44,722 nt of DNA, from positions 1-44,722 of the IMG/VR virus record IMGVR_UViG_3300033145_001596. The stretch is one strand, 5' to 3'. How positions within the stretch are numbered: position 1 is the first letter of the stretch; each line of letters begins with the position of its first letter. A program made the position numbers and the translations under genes. The DNA is from a virus. This document shows, piece by piece, positions 33,596 to 40,981 of the stretch. Below the pieces are notes generated by a model. It ran no database searches, had not been told where the DNA came from, and saw only the letters and a program-made list of their open reading frames with translations.

Positions 33596-33816
33596 CGGAA
33601 GGCAGGATTAAGAAAACTTATCATTTACCTGAAAAGCTCACAGAATCTTTTGCGGAGTGGTGTAAACCGGGCAGGGATTACTCGCCGAAAGTCGCCGGAG
33701 CGATGTTGGTTTGGATGACTTTGGCTCCTGCGGTGCGAGAGCAGGTTGTCCGGTTGGCTTACTCCGACGGCATTGATGCCGCCAAGAAGAAAGTTGCTAC
33801 ATTGGAGGTTGTGTAA
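33592..33816 (+). CDS. Small RHH-like protein D
   Basis: A 74-residue protein: KKTYHLPEKLTESFAEWCKP, then YSPKVAGAMLVWMTLAPAVR and EQVVRLAYSDG. It keeps the strand-helix-helix plan and the W-x-x-L-x-P word seen in the relatives. It overlaps the previous gene by ATGA and ends one codon before the HTH gene. Function is inferred from its relatives only. Confidence 0.65.
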   Translation: MTEGRIKKTYHLPEKLTESFAEWCKPGRDYSPKVAGAMLVWMTLAPAVREQVVRLAYSDGIDAAKKKVATLEVV

Positions 33817-34077
33817 ATGTCAGCCAAAGAAATCGAACCGCTCTACTGGAACGTAACAGAGGCGTCGCTCAGCACCGGCTGGACGAAATCGCAACTATAT
33901 AGTCTGCCACTTGACGGTGTGATGATCGTCCGGCGGGGCCGTCGCCGCCTGTTCAACATTGAAAAACTGCTCGAATGGACGAGCCGAAAGGACGAGCATT
34001 CGCGGCAAGAGTTTTTGAAAACCATCCTCTTGGAAAACCGAAGACCCCGGCGTAAGCCGCGCGCCGCAACCGCATAA
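33817..34077 (+). CDS. Excisionase/MerR-like small HTH protein
   Basis: An 86-residue protein with LYWNVTEASLSTGWTKSQLY then LDGVMIVRRGRRRLFNIEKL, a winged-helix pattern like phage excisionases and helix_turn_helix_17 proteins, ending in a basic tail (RRPRRKPRAATA). Ribosome binding site GGAGG. It could be the excisionase for the integrase, or a partner of the Cas12-like protein encoded 37 bases downstream. The fold is fairly clear, the role is not. Confidence 0.72.
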   Translation: MSAKEIEPLYWNVTEASLSTGWTKSQLYSLPLDGVMIVRRGRRRLFNIEKLLEWTSRKDEHSRQEFLKTILLENRRPRRKPRAATA

Positions 34078-34114
34078 AAATTAAAGAAGGACCGAACCAT
34101 TCGGAACGGAAGCC

Positions 34115-35170
34115 ATGACGCAGAAACAGACCACAGTTCGCAGGGCATACAAATTCAGGGCATATCCTGTAGGCCGCACAAGTCGCAAGGCCAAACGCGC
34201 CATGCGGACTTGCGGCGCGATTTGGAACGCTGCTGTTGGTGAACGCTGGGGCCGCTATCACGAATCGCAAAAAAATGATGATGTCAAGCCTGTGCGGGGC
34301 AGTTACGAGCAGTATCATCTGGTTCGCAAGCGTGAGCACCCCGAATACGCGCACATGGACGCCCAATCGATGCAGGATGTGCTGGTCAAGGTTGACGGCA
34401 GCTTCAAAAGTTATTGGGCATTAAAAAAGAAAGACCCCGATGCTAAGCCGCCAAAAATCAAAAAGGAACTATGGCATTACAAAGTTCTTGTGTTCCGTCA
34501 AAGTGGTTGGCGGCTGGAAGGCAATCGGCTGGTGCTCAGTCGGATTGGCGAATTCAAGCTAAAATTGCACAGGCCCTTTGCCGGTCGGATCAAGACCGTT
34601 ACCGTATCTCGCTCGTATAATAAGTGGTATGTGGTTTTTAGCTGCGACGAAGTTCCGACTTGCGCCTTGCCTGACACAGGCAAATCTGTGAAGATATTTT
34701 TTGCCGACGGCTGTTTTCTCTATGACAATAACGGCAGGCTTGTACATCATCCGCAGTTCTATTTCAGCCAAATATCCCGCCTCCGTGTCTTGAGTCGGGC
34801 TCTGAGTCGCAAGCAAAAGGGCTCGAAGAATCGCGACAAGGCCCGAACTATCTTTCGCCGATTCCATGCGGCGATCAAAGACAGGAGATCTCACTTTTTA
34901 TGGTCGTTGGCAAACGATTATGTTGCAAAATACGATGTGATCGATATCCCCTCCCTGCCCCTAAAGCGAATGATTCAGCACGCCGCGACCGGCATATACG
35001 CGATGCGTCTTTGCGATTCAGCATACGCTTTATTTGTCGACATGCTGCGGTGCAAGGCAGAAGAATACGGCAGAAAAATTACGGAATACGATTCCGACAA
35101 GCTCTTTGATATACAAAAAATTACCGGCCCGTGTAGGGCCATGTCGCATAAAGTCGTTGCGATTCAATGA
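34115..35170 (+). CDS. Nuclease-dead TnpB/Cas12-like protein
   Basis: A 351-residue TnpB/miniature Cas12 relative. The N-terminal half follows the OrfB pattern: RRAYKFRAYPVGRTSRKAKR, QSMQDVLVKVDGSFKSYWAL, then HRPFAGRIKTVTVSRSYNKW. The RuvC-like half keeps family spacing (NNGRLVHHPQFYF; RALSRKQKGSKNRDKAR; AEEYGRKITEYDS). But the RuvC-I Asp of the usual VGIDxG is Phe 195 in SVKIFFADG, the RuvC-II Glu of IVVEDL is Pro 279 in VIDIPSL, and the CxxC zinc ribbon and RuvC-III Asp are absent because the protein ends early. Cleavage should be impossible, while guide and DNA binding regions remain. It ends the regulator operon and directly precedes a CRISPR array; no TnpA or IS ends are seen. Likely an RNA-guided DNA-binding protein. 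Confidence 0.88.
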   Translation: MTQKQTTVRRAYKFRAYPVGRTSRKAKRAMRTCGAIWNAAVGERWGRYHESQKNDDVKPVRGSYEQYHLVRKREHPEYAHMDAQSMQDVLVKVDGSFKSYWALKKKDPDAKPPKIKKELWHYKVLVFRQSGWRLEGNRLVLSRIGEFKLKLHRPFAGRIKTVTVSRSYNKWYVVFSCDEVPTCALPDTGKSVKIFFADGCFLYDNNGRLVHHPQFYFSQISRLRVLSRALSRKQKGSKNRDKARTIFRRFHAAIKDRRSHFLWSLANDYVAKYDVIDIPSLPLKRMIQHAATGIYAMRLCDSAYALFVDMLRCKAEEYGRKITEYDSDKLFDIQKITGPCRAMSHKVVAIQ

Positions 35171-35195
35171 CTTGCGGCAAGAGCACCTCCCATCT

Positions 35196-35430
35196 GTTGG
35201 GAGCAACCCGTATTTGCGGTGTGTTTACAACTTTCGGGTATGTCGGGCAAGAATCGAATTGGTTGGGAGCAACCCGTATTTGCGGTGTGTTTACAACGCA
35301 TCAAACAAATAGTGTTCGACTTGTGTTGTTGGGAGCAACCCGTATTTGCGGTGTGTTTACAACCGGCTGATCCGAACGGCTCGGCGGCGATGATGTTGGG
35401 AGCAACCCGTATTTGCGGTGTGCTTACAAC
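35196..35430 (+). CRISPR. CRISPR array, four 36-nt repeats, three spacers
   Basis: Repeats at 35196-35231, 35262-35297, 35328-35363 and 35395-35430 begin GTTGGGAGCAACCCG and end TTTACAAC. The first three are identical; the last has C for T eight bases from its end, the usual mark of the leader-distal repeat, so the array reads rightward like the Cas12-like gene. Spacers are 30, 30 and 31 nt and unrelated to each other. The 36-nt repeat length is typical of type V. GTTG and CAAC words allow small hairpins. The array starts 25 nt after the Cas12-like stop, leaving no room for a long leader, so it may be cotranscribed. No Cas1/Cas2 genes are in the window. I saw no spacer match elsewhere here. 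Confidence 0.95.
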
Positions 35431-35499
35431 TAACCAACCAACTGGGAAGAAGTACCAGGACATAATCTTGCGAATTTTTGAAAAAAGAAAGCCGATCAA

Positions 35500-35817
35500 A
35501 TGAACAAAATGCTACGCGACATAATTACCATCATAACTGTTATCTGCCTGATGTGCTTGACGTTCTCGACGACTTTGTGGGGACTCAAGGAATATAAGAA
35601 GATGATGGGCTTTTCATCACCCACCTCCGAGGTAGGCGTGGATTCGTCTGCGCCTACCTTTTTCATGTCTACGCTGGAATTGCAGCGCGAATTAAACCGC
35701 CGCGACCCCACGCTGAAACTTAAAGAAGATGGCGTGTGCGGGAAGGCTACGCAGGCGGCGTGGGATGCAGCAGTCAACACCCAGTACGCTTTAGAGACAT
35801 GGCCAGAGGTGAAATGA
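35500..35817 (+). CDS. Membrane-anchored peptidoglycan-binding protein
   Basis: A 105-residue protein with an N-terminal membrane anchor (LRDIITIITVICLMCLTFST), a Ser/Pro linker and a C-terminal PG_binding_1-like helical domain (STLELQRELNRRDPTLKLKE, then DGVCGKATQAAWDAA). Such domains bind murein; with an anchor it could be part of lysis or superinfection exclusion. A terminator-like hairpin lies inside the coding sequence at 35631-35663. An in-frame ATG at 35665 could make the murein-binding part alone. There is no clear ribosome binding site at the first start. Confidence 0.65.
   Translation: MNKMLRDIITIITVICLMCLTFSTTLWGLKEYKKMMGFSSPTSEVGVDSSAPTFFMSTLELQRELNRRDPTLKLKEDGVCGKATQAAWDAAVNTQYALETWPEVK
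35631..35663 (+). terminator. Intrinsic terminator inside a coding region
   Basis: GGTAGGCG (35631-35638) and CGCCTACC (35651-35658) form a perfect 8-bp stem with a 12-base loop, followed by five T. It lies between the membrane anchor and the murein-binding part of the gene above. It could end the CRISPR transcript or attenuate this operon. Confidence 0.65.
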
Positions 35818-36008
35818 CAGGCAGGAGAATCAAAACCCTCGCGGGGCTGTACCGTGCTGCACGCAACAAAAGGGCGGTTATTTGCCCAGACGACCTTTGT
35901 TTCAGGAAGCCCCGACCAGCAGCGTTTGTGATAAGTATGCAGGGAACCGCTATTCTGAGGGCGTTCCGTTGTGGCATGTACCTCTACAAAAAGGAGAATG
36001 ACAAGTGA
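35814..36008 (+). CDS. Small basic hypothetical protein
   Basis: A 64-residue protein (MTGRRIKTLAGLYRAARNKR start; PAAFVISMQGTAILRAFRCG near the end). It overlaps the previous stop by ATGA and the next start by GTGA, so it is firmly in the operon. Similar short proteins with LYRAARNKRAV patterns are common in phage early regions; no function is known. Confidence 0.65.
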   Translation: MTGRRIKTLAGLYRAARNKRAVICPDDLCFRKPRPAAFVISMQGTAILRAFRCGMYLYKKENDK

Positions 36009-36991
36009 CTGACGGAGCGATTATTCAGACCGGCAACAGGGGACTTGTTTTGCGGACACACGAAGATATGCAGCGATGGGCGGACGGGGTATTGGCATCA
36101 GGTATGGCGCCGGAATCGTTGAGCACATCAGCGAAGATATTAGTGGCGACACAGTATGGGCTCGAACTTGGGCTTACGCCTATGGTCGCACTCAATTCAA
36201 TCGTCGTTTTGCGTGGCAGGCCGACGATCTACGGCGATACTGCTTTGGCGATGGTCAAGAAGTCCGGGCTGCTCAAGTCCTACCTTGAGAAGGTTACGGG
36301 TGAGGGCGACGGCATGGTGGCAGAGGTCATCAGTGAACGTATCGACTCTAACGGGTTTGAGAACAAAGTAGGAACCACCTTTACTGTTGCCGATGCCAGG
36401 CAGGCGGGGTTGTGGGGCAAGAAAGGAACATGGACAACACACCCGAAGCGTATGCTGAAGTATAAGGCTCGTGCGTTCAACCTGAGAGATAACTTCCCTG
36501 ACATCTTAACGGGTATGCACATATACGAGGAAATGCTCGGGGAGGAACTGGGCGGTGAACAGCTTGCCGCCCCGACCTGTGCGACGCCTAAGCGTGCTGA
36601 CAGGAAGCAGGTGGACTCGTCGCCTGTTGTTCCCCCTGAGACGACTGAGCCTGACCACCTTGACCATCCTGAACCTGAGCCGTCTGCCGAACCTGCTGCC
36701 GATGTTGCCGACGAGAAGACGGTGGAAATGATGGAGGCTGCTTGCAGGAACGAGTTTACCGACAAGGTTACGGAGATCAACGATCAACTGTTCTTAGACA
36801 TTGCTCGCATGAATAACTTGTGGGACAAGTTCACATCTTTCGTGCTGATGCTGTCGAAGGCGCCGGAAACTTACACGGTGGATATGCTTCGGACGATCAG
36901 CAAGGCGCTCGAGGCTCCCCTGGACCCGGCAATAACGGAAATGATACCTAAGCAGGAGACAGAGCATGACAGAGAAACAGAACGGACTTGA
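36005..36991 (+). CDS. RecT-like single-strand annealing protein
   Basis: A 328-residue protein starting at GTG. The core matches the phage RecT/Bet-type pattern: ATQYGLELGLTPMVALNSIV, LRGRPTIYGDTALAMVKKSG, FTVADARQAGLWGKKGTWTT and PKRMLKYKARAFNLRDNFPD. These proteins anneal complementary single strands during phage recombination and replication. The last ~130 residues are a Pro/Glu-rich linker (residues ~195-240) and a helical C-terminal domain, perhaps for SSB contact. It overlaps the next gene, a nuclease that probably supplies the single-stranded ends. Confidence 0.75.
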   Translation: MTDGAIIQTGNRGLVLRTHEDMQRWADGVLASGMAPESLSTSAKILVATQYGLELGLTPMVALNSIVVLRGRPTIYGDTALAMVKKSGLLKSYLEKVTGEGDGMVAEVISERIDSNGFENKVGTTFTVADARQAGLWGKKGTWTTHPKRMLKYKARAFNLRDNFPDILTGMHIYEEMLGEELGGEQLAAPTCATPKRADRKQVDSSPVVPPETTEPDHLDHPEPEPSAEPAADVADEKTVEMMEAACRNEFTDKVTEINDQLFLDIARMNNLWDKFTSFVLMLSKAPETYTVDMLRTISKALEAPLDPAITEMIPKQETEHDRETERT

Positions 36992-38204
36992 ACAGTTTGC
37001 ACCGAAGGCGATGCCGCCGATTCTCGGAGATAGATCTGCGCTTGATCGCGTGGCGACTTGCCCGCACTCACATCGCCTGCATCGGCTTGTGGAATTGATG
37101 CAGGTGCAAGCCAAGGGGACTGGACTCAGCCCCAAGTTGCTTGAGATCGTGGAGAGCGCCCCTATCGCCACGTCAGCGAAGATTGCGGCGGCGATAGAAC
37201 GGGGCGGGGACCTGCTGGCCCTGAATGACGTGCTGCCGGCGACAGGCACGATCATTCACGGACTGGTCGAGGAAGCGTTTAAGTTCTGCCAGACGCAGGA
37301 GGAAAAGCAGGACGCCGAAGGGAATGTCATACAGGCTGCGGCGTGGGACTATGAGCAGATTCCCGACTATTTCGTCCAGGAGCTTCCCAAGCAGCGCCCG
37401 GACCTTGTGCCGGAGGTTATTCGGGCTGCGGCGTGCGTAGCCGACCTGCTGGCTGACTTGCATGTTCGCGTGATCGGGGTCGAGGAACAGATCGACTGTG
37501 TTCTGCTGCCGGAAATACCTGACCAGCGCGGCGCCTTTATCGGGACCACCTGTGTTGACATACTGGCACAGGGTCAACACCAGAGCCTTCACGTGTGGGA
37601 CTGGAAGACCGGCTACAAGAGACGCACGAACACCGAGGCCAAGGATGACTTCCAGGCGATCTTTATCGCGTACCTGCTCTGGCAGCAGCCGCAGTACAAG
37701 AATGTCAACACGATACACTTCTGGTTTATCGAGACGCGGTGGGGTTCGAGGGCCTACGCACGATTTGACCGCCACGAAGAACACCATAAGCTGCCGCACT
37801 TGACGCAGGAGGAAGCGTTTGCCGCTCGAATCAGCCAGGCTGTTCGCTACTGGCTGACCAATTGCAACGACGCCTGGCCTGAGCCGAAGAAGTGCGAATG
37901 GTGCGATATGATTCGGTTCTGCAAGTACGCTAATACCGAAGCCTTGGAAATTGCGGCGGACCCGACAGCCTTCCTCGACAGATATGTGGTGACGGCGGAA
38001 CTGATGAAGAAGGACAAGGCGACACTGACGAAGTGGATTAAAAAAAGCGGGCCGGTCTACGGCACGAATGTTGTTTTCGATAAGAAGCCGGCGTCAACCC
38101 GGTTCTATTCCGAGTTTCGCAAGATAGCAGATGAAAAAGCGCCGGCTACGGCCAAGGCTGCGGCTCCCGGCGACAGTGATGATTTAAACAGCCATTTCGG
38201 ATAA
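36966..38204 (+). CDS. Cas4/RecB-type PD-(D/E)XK nuclease
   Basis: A 412-residue nuclease-like protein. The N-terminus has DRSALDRVATCPHSHRLHRL, the position of the first Cys of a 4Fe-4S cluster in Cas4/AddB-like enzymes; the C-terminal CEWCDMIRFCKY supplies the other three. The active-site core is IGTTCVDILAQG then LHVWDWKTGYK (D-x-K). AAGCAGGAGA precedes the ATG. In partnership with the RecT-like protein it would resect DNA ends, like Red alpha/beta. The ~50 residues after the Cys cluster and the acidic C-terminus are family-variable. Confidence 0.8.
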   Translation: MTEKQNGLEQFAPKAMPPILGDRSALDRVATCPHSHRLHRLVELMQVQAKGTGLSPKLLEIVESAPIATSAKIAAAIERGGDLLALNDVLPATGTIIHGLVEEAFKFCQTQEEKQDAEGNVIQAAAWDYEQIPDYFVQELPKQRPDLVPEVIRAAACVADLLADLHVRVIGVEEQIDCVLLPEIPDQRGAFIGTTCVDILAQGQHQSLHVWDWKTGYKRRTNTEAKDDFQAIFIAYLLWQQPQYKNVNTIHFWFIETRWGSRAYARFDRHEEHHKLPHLTQEEAFAARISQAVRYWLTNCNDAWPEPKKCEWCDMIRFCKYANTEALEIAADPTAFLDRYVVTAELMKKDKATLTKWIKKSGPVYGTNVVFDKKPASTRFYSEFRKIADEKAPATAKAAAPGDSDDLNSHFG

Positions 38205-38226
38205 CCCAAGCAAAAAGGAGTATCAG

Positions 38227-38529
38227 ATGAAGCGAGGTGATTTAGGGCACATCAAAGCACAGGCGAAAGCTGCGGATGAATTGAGAGAGAGGCTGGATGC
38301 CGCAAAGGCAGCCGTCGAAACTTTCGACACGAAGGCACAGGGTGCAAGTCGGCTCAGGATGGAAGTGAGCTTCTATGTAGCGAATGTCTATAAAGGCAGT
38401 ACGCCCTGCCCGACGGTACCGCCCGAGCTTTACTGCCTGCTGGAACTCATCCTGAAGGAACGGCGAGATCAACTGCAAAAGCAGTTCGATGAACTGGAAA
38501 TCGAAACTCAACGGAAGGAAACAGAATGA
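38227..38529 (+). CDS. Small helical hypothetical protein
   Basis: A 100-residue protein with two probable coiled-coil helices (AKAADELRERLDAAKAAVET; LKERRDQLQKQFDELEIETQ) around a Pro-rich centre (CPTVPPELYC). Its stop overlaps the ATPase start by ATGA, so it may help that protein. The ribosome binding site is AAAGGAG. No family is recognised. Confidence 0.65.
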   Translation: MKRGDLGHIKAQAKAADELRERLDAAKAAVETFDTKAQGASRLRMEVSFYVANVYKGSTPCPTVPPELYCLLELILKERRDQLQKQFDELEIETQRKETE

Positions 38530-39809
38530 AGATCATTAAACTAAGCGCAGAGAACTTTAAGCGGCTGGTAGCGGTGGAGATTAAGCCTGACGGCAGCACC
38601 ATCGTTATCAGCGGAAAGAACGGGGCCGGCAAGTCTTCGGTGCTTGACACGATCACGGCGGCGCTGTGCGGCAAGAAGGCGCTGCCTGACAAGCCGATCA
38701 GGGACGGGCAGGACCATGCCGAGATCACCGTCGAGACAGAGGACTATATCATCAAGCGGACTTTTACTGCCAAGGGCGGCGGCAGCCTGACAGTTACCAA
38801 CCGCGACAACATGGCGGCAAAGAGCCCCCAGGCGATGCTCGATAAGATGGTCGGCGCGATCGCGTTTGACCCGATGAGCTTTGTCAACGACATGGACGCC
38901 CGGCAGCAGAGAGAGACGCTGCTGAAGCTGGTGGGCCTTGACCTGTCGGAGTTCGACAAGAAGATCGCCGAGATCAAGCAGCAGCGCTCGAACATCAACA
39001 TCGAGAAGAAGGCGCCGGAGGCCGACCTTGCGAGGATTACGGTTACACCGGACCTGCCTGACGAGGAAGTCGATGTCGCGGCGCTGTCGCAGGACCTTGC
39101 CAAGTGGCAGGAGCATAACCATGCGATTCAACTGAAAAGAGACTTGAGGGCCGCAAAGGTAACGAGTCTCGCCGGTACTGAGGCATCCCTTACTATCAGG
39201 AAGAAAGAGATTGAGCGGCTACAGGCAGAGGTCGAAAATGTTGCGCAGCAGATGGCCAAGACGGAGGTGTCGCTGGCCGGTACACAGAAGCAAATCGCCG
39301 ACATCGAAGCCGAACTCGCAGAAGTCTCACCCTGCGACCTGAACGAGATCACGCAGAAGATCGCAAACGCCAACCAGACCAACGCCAACATCCGGTTAAA
39401 CCAGCAGGCAAAGGACTTAAAGACCAAGCTCGAAGTCCTCGGTAACAGTTACAGCACGCTCGGTACGGATTTGAAACAGATCGAGGCTGACAAGGCTGCG
39501 GCGCTGGGCAAGGCCGACATGCCTGTCAAGGGGCTCAGTGTGGACGAGACCGGCGTTGTCTTCGAGGGCATACCGCTTTCGCAAGTCAACTCTGCCAAGC
39601 AACTTGAGGTAGGCGTAGCGGTGTCGATGGCCCTAAACCCGAAGCTGCGGGTCATACGCATGAACGGTAACGATCTGGATTGCGACAGCATGGCTATTAT
39701 CTCGAAGCAGGTTGAGGACCAAGGGTATCAGCTTTGGTTAGAGCGGGTGTCGGACGACGACAAATGCGGAATTGTCATTCAAGATGGCATGGTTAAACAG
39801 GTAAATTGA
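38526..39809 (+). CDS. SMC/RecF-like ATPase with degenerate C-terminal motifs
   Basis: A 427-residue protein. The N-terminus is RecF/SbcC-like (IIKLSAENFKRLVAVEI) with Walker A GKNGAGKSS at residues 30-38. Residues ~120-320 form a broken coiled coil with a LAGTEASLTIRKKEIERLQA stretch. The C-terminal ATPase half has LSQVNSAKQLEVGVAVSMAL in the signature place, but LRVIRMNGNDLD where a Walker B usually has hhhhDE. The catalytic Glu/Asp pair therefore looks altered. Such ATPases of phage recombination operons handle DNA ends with a nuclease partner; here that would be the Cas4-like gene. Confidence 0.8.
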   Translation: MKIIKLSAENFKRLVAVEIKPDGSTIVISGKNGAGKSSVLDTITAALCGKKALPDKPIRDGQDHAEITVETEDYIIKRTFTAKGGGSLTVTNRDNMAAKSPQAMLDKMVGAIAFDPMSFVNDMDARQQRETLLKLVGLDLSEFDKKIAEIKQQRSNINIEKKAPEADLARITVTPDLPDEEVDVAALSQDLAKWQEHNHAIQLKRDLRAAKVTSLAGTEASLTIRKKEIERLQAEVENVAQQMAKTEVSLAGTQKQIADIEAELAEVSPCDLNEITQKIANANQTNANIRLNQQAKDLKTKLEVLGNSYSTLGTDLKQIEADKAAALGKADMPVKGLSVDETGVVFEGIPLSQVNSAKQLEVGVAVSMALNPKLRVIRMNGNDLDCDSMAIISKQVEDQGYQLWLERVSDDDKCGIVIQDGMVKQVN

Positions 39810-39831
39810 AGGAAGGAGTTGTAGACGGCCA

Positions 39832-40380
39832 GTGATAGATGCAAAAGACTTGAAATACGGCGAGAAGTTCTACGCTTACCATCTGAGCAGTATGCAGATG
39901 GCGCTCTTCTGTCCGTGTGTGGTTACGAAGGCAACGCGGGCGAACACCAACGTAATCATCGCTACTGACAGCAAGGCAAACGAGCGGGCGTTTAACGTGT
40001 ACAAGTTTGTGTTCAGCGAGCTGCCAATCGTGGAACAAGAGCAGGTCCCGGTAGTGAGCAGCGGTTACGAGAGCTTGTCGGCAGAGACGGTGCTTGAGAA
40101 GGCGTCGGCCAGGCTCTGGAAAAAATCCTGGCTTGAACTGCTGTTGGAAATACACCGGGAAATTCACACGTGCGATAGGCACTTTTGGCATATCGTCGCC
40201 GAGATCGAGAGGCAGACCGGGATGGCCAGTATGGTCAAGGTAGCGATTAAGCCCGAAGAGGAAGACGAGGACCCCGAGGAAGATGAGCAGGCTCAGGACG
40301 AGCCTGAAAACGAGGTGCCCGACGAGCAGGAGGCTGACAAGGCAGCTCAGGTGAATGCAGCGACGGAGAGCTGCACGTAA
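39832..40380 (+). CDS. Hypothetical protein with acidic tail
   Basis: A 182-residue protein starting at GTG, with AAGGAAGGAG about 15 bases upstream (a long spacing). The first ~65 residues are beta-rich (MIDAKDLKYGEKFYAYHLSS; CPCVVTKATRANTNVIIATD), the next ~65 are helical, and the last ~40 are very acidic (EEEDEDPEEDEQAQDEPENE). An acidic tail like this is common in phage DNA-binding or DNA-mimic proteins. The function is not recognised. Confidence 0.6.
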   Translation: MIDAKDLKYGEKFYAYHLSSMQMALFCPCVVTKATRANTNVIIATDSKANERAFNVYKFVFSELPIVEQEQVPVVSSGYESLSAETVLEKASARLWKKSWLELLLEIHREIHTCDRHFWHIVAEIERQTGMASMVKVAIKPEEEDEDPEEDEQAQDEPENEVPDEQEADKAAQVNAATESCT

Positions 40381-40388
40381 TGTTAATT

Positions 40389-40420
40389 GGGGCCGGCTGG
40401 ACCGGAAACCAGTCGGCCCC
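40389..40420 (+). terminator. GC-rich hairpin after the recombination genes
   Basis: A 12-bp stem: GGGGCCGGCTGG (40389-40400) and CCAGTCGGCCCC (40409-40420) with one G-U pair and an 8-base loop. Only TTAAT follows, so termination strength is uncertain. It sits between two genes and probably separates transcripts. Confidence 0.55.
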
Positions 40421-40451
40421 TTAATCGCAAAACCAGAAAGGACGCAGATTT

Positions 40452-40841
40452 ATGGCAAAGGGAACAAAGATCAGTACGACGGCCAAGATTACGGACGTCG
40501 CCGCGAAACGCAAGCAGGATATGCTTAAATTTGAGGAGTTGCAATTTTCGCTGTCAGACAATTCAAAGCTGGCCGCGATGGTTCGCAAGGGAACCGGGGT
40601 GTACCTGACGATTCAACTGGACATGCCAGGCGAGAAGCCAATCCAGTCGTCGGGCATACTTGTTCAGTCGGTAGTGAATGTGACGAACCAGAACCCACAG
40701 TTCAACAGGCTCAGGTTTTCGCCCAAACAGCACGCAGAACTGATTCAGTTGATGCGATCTGAAGCAGAGGTCACGGTCACCATTGAGCAGCCACAGGGCG
40801 ATCTTTTCGCGGACGAAGACGAGGGCAACTTGCAAGAGTAG
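40452..40841 (+). CDS. Hypothetical early protein
   Basis: A 129-residue protein with ribosome binding site AAAGGACG. A basic helical start (MAKGTKISTTAKITDVAAKR) is followed by beta segments (GVYLTIQLDMPGEKPIQSSG; EVTVTIEQPQGDLF) and an acidic tail. The plan hints at an OB-like or single-strand DNA-associated protein, but no motif proves it. It is followed by a cluster of RNA hairpins and a tRNA. Confidence 0.55.
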   Translation: MAKGTKISTTAKITDVAAKRKQDMLKFEELQFSLSDNSKLAAMVRKGTGVYLTIQLDMPGEKPIQSSGILVQSVVNVTNQNPQFNRLRFSPKQHAELIQLMRSEAEVTVTIEQPQGDLFADEDEGNLQE

Positions 40842-40974
40842 CGGCAGGGATGCCGCGAGCCGGGCGGAGCAGGTAGAAGTATACAACCTCATGGCCGCCC
40901 GGTCTTTATGGGGTCCGTTACCGTGTGCGTAAGACAGGCGCTGACGAGCGCGCAGCTAATCCGTAACCGACCCC
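40841..40974 (+). ncRNA. Possible structured RNA ahead of tRNA
   Basis: Three perfect or near-perfect hairpins in a row: GCGGCA-GGGA-TGCCGC (40841-40856); CCGGGCGG (40860-40867) with CCGCCCGG (40895-40902); and a long outer stem 40910-40921 with 40963-40974 (one mismatch) enclosing GCGCT-GACG-AGCGC (40938-40951). The region has no gene. It may be a processing or termination structure for the tRNA transcript or a separate small RNA. Confidence 0.45.
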
Positions 40975-40981
40975 ACCTTAT

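Noticed and set aside
34115-35170. Ordinary IS200/IS605 insertion with active TnpB
   Set aside because: No TnpA gene, no visible element ends, catalytic residues replaced, and the gene is in line with the upstream operon and a CRISPR array.
35219-35503. Open frames running through the CRISPR array
   Set aside because: They arise from the 36-nt (12-codon) repeats and translate to a repeated peptide; no ribosome binding site.
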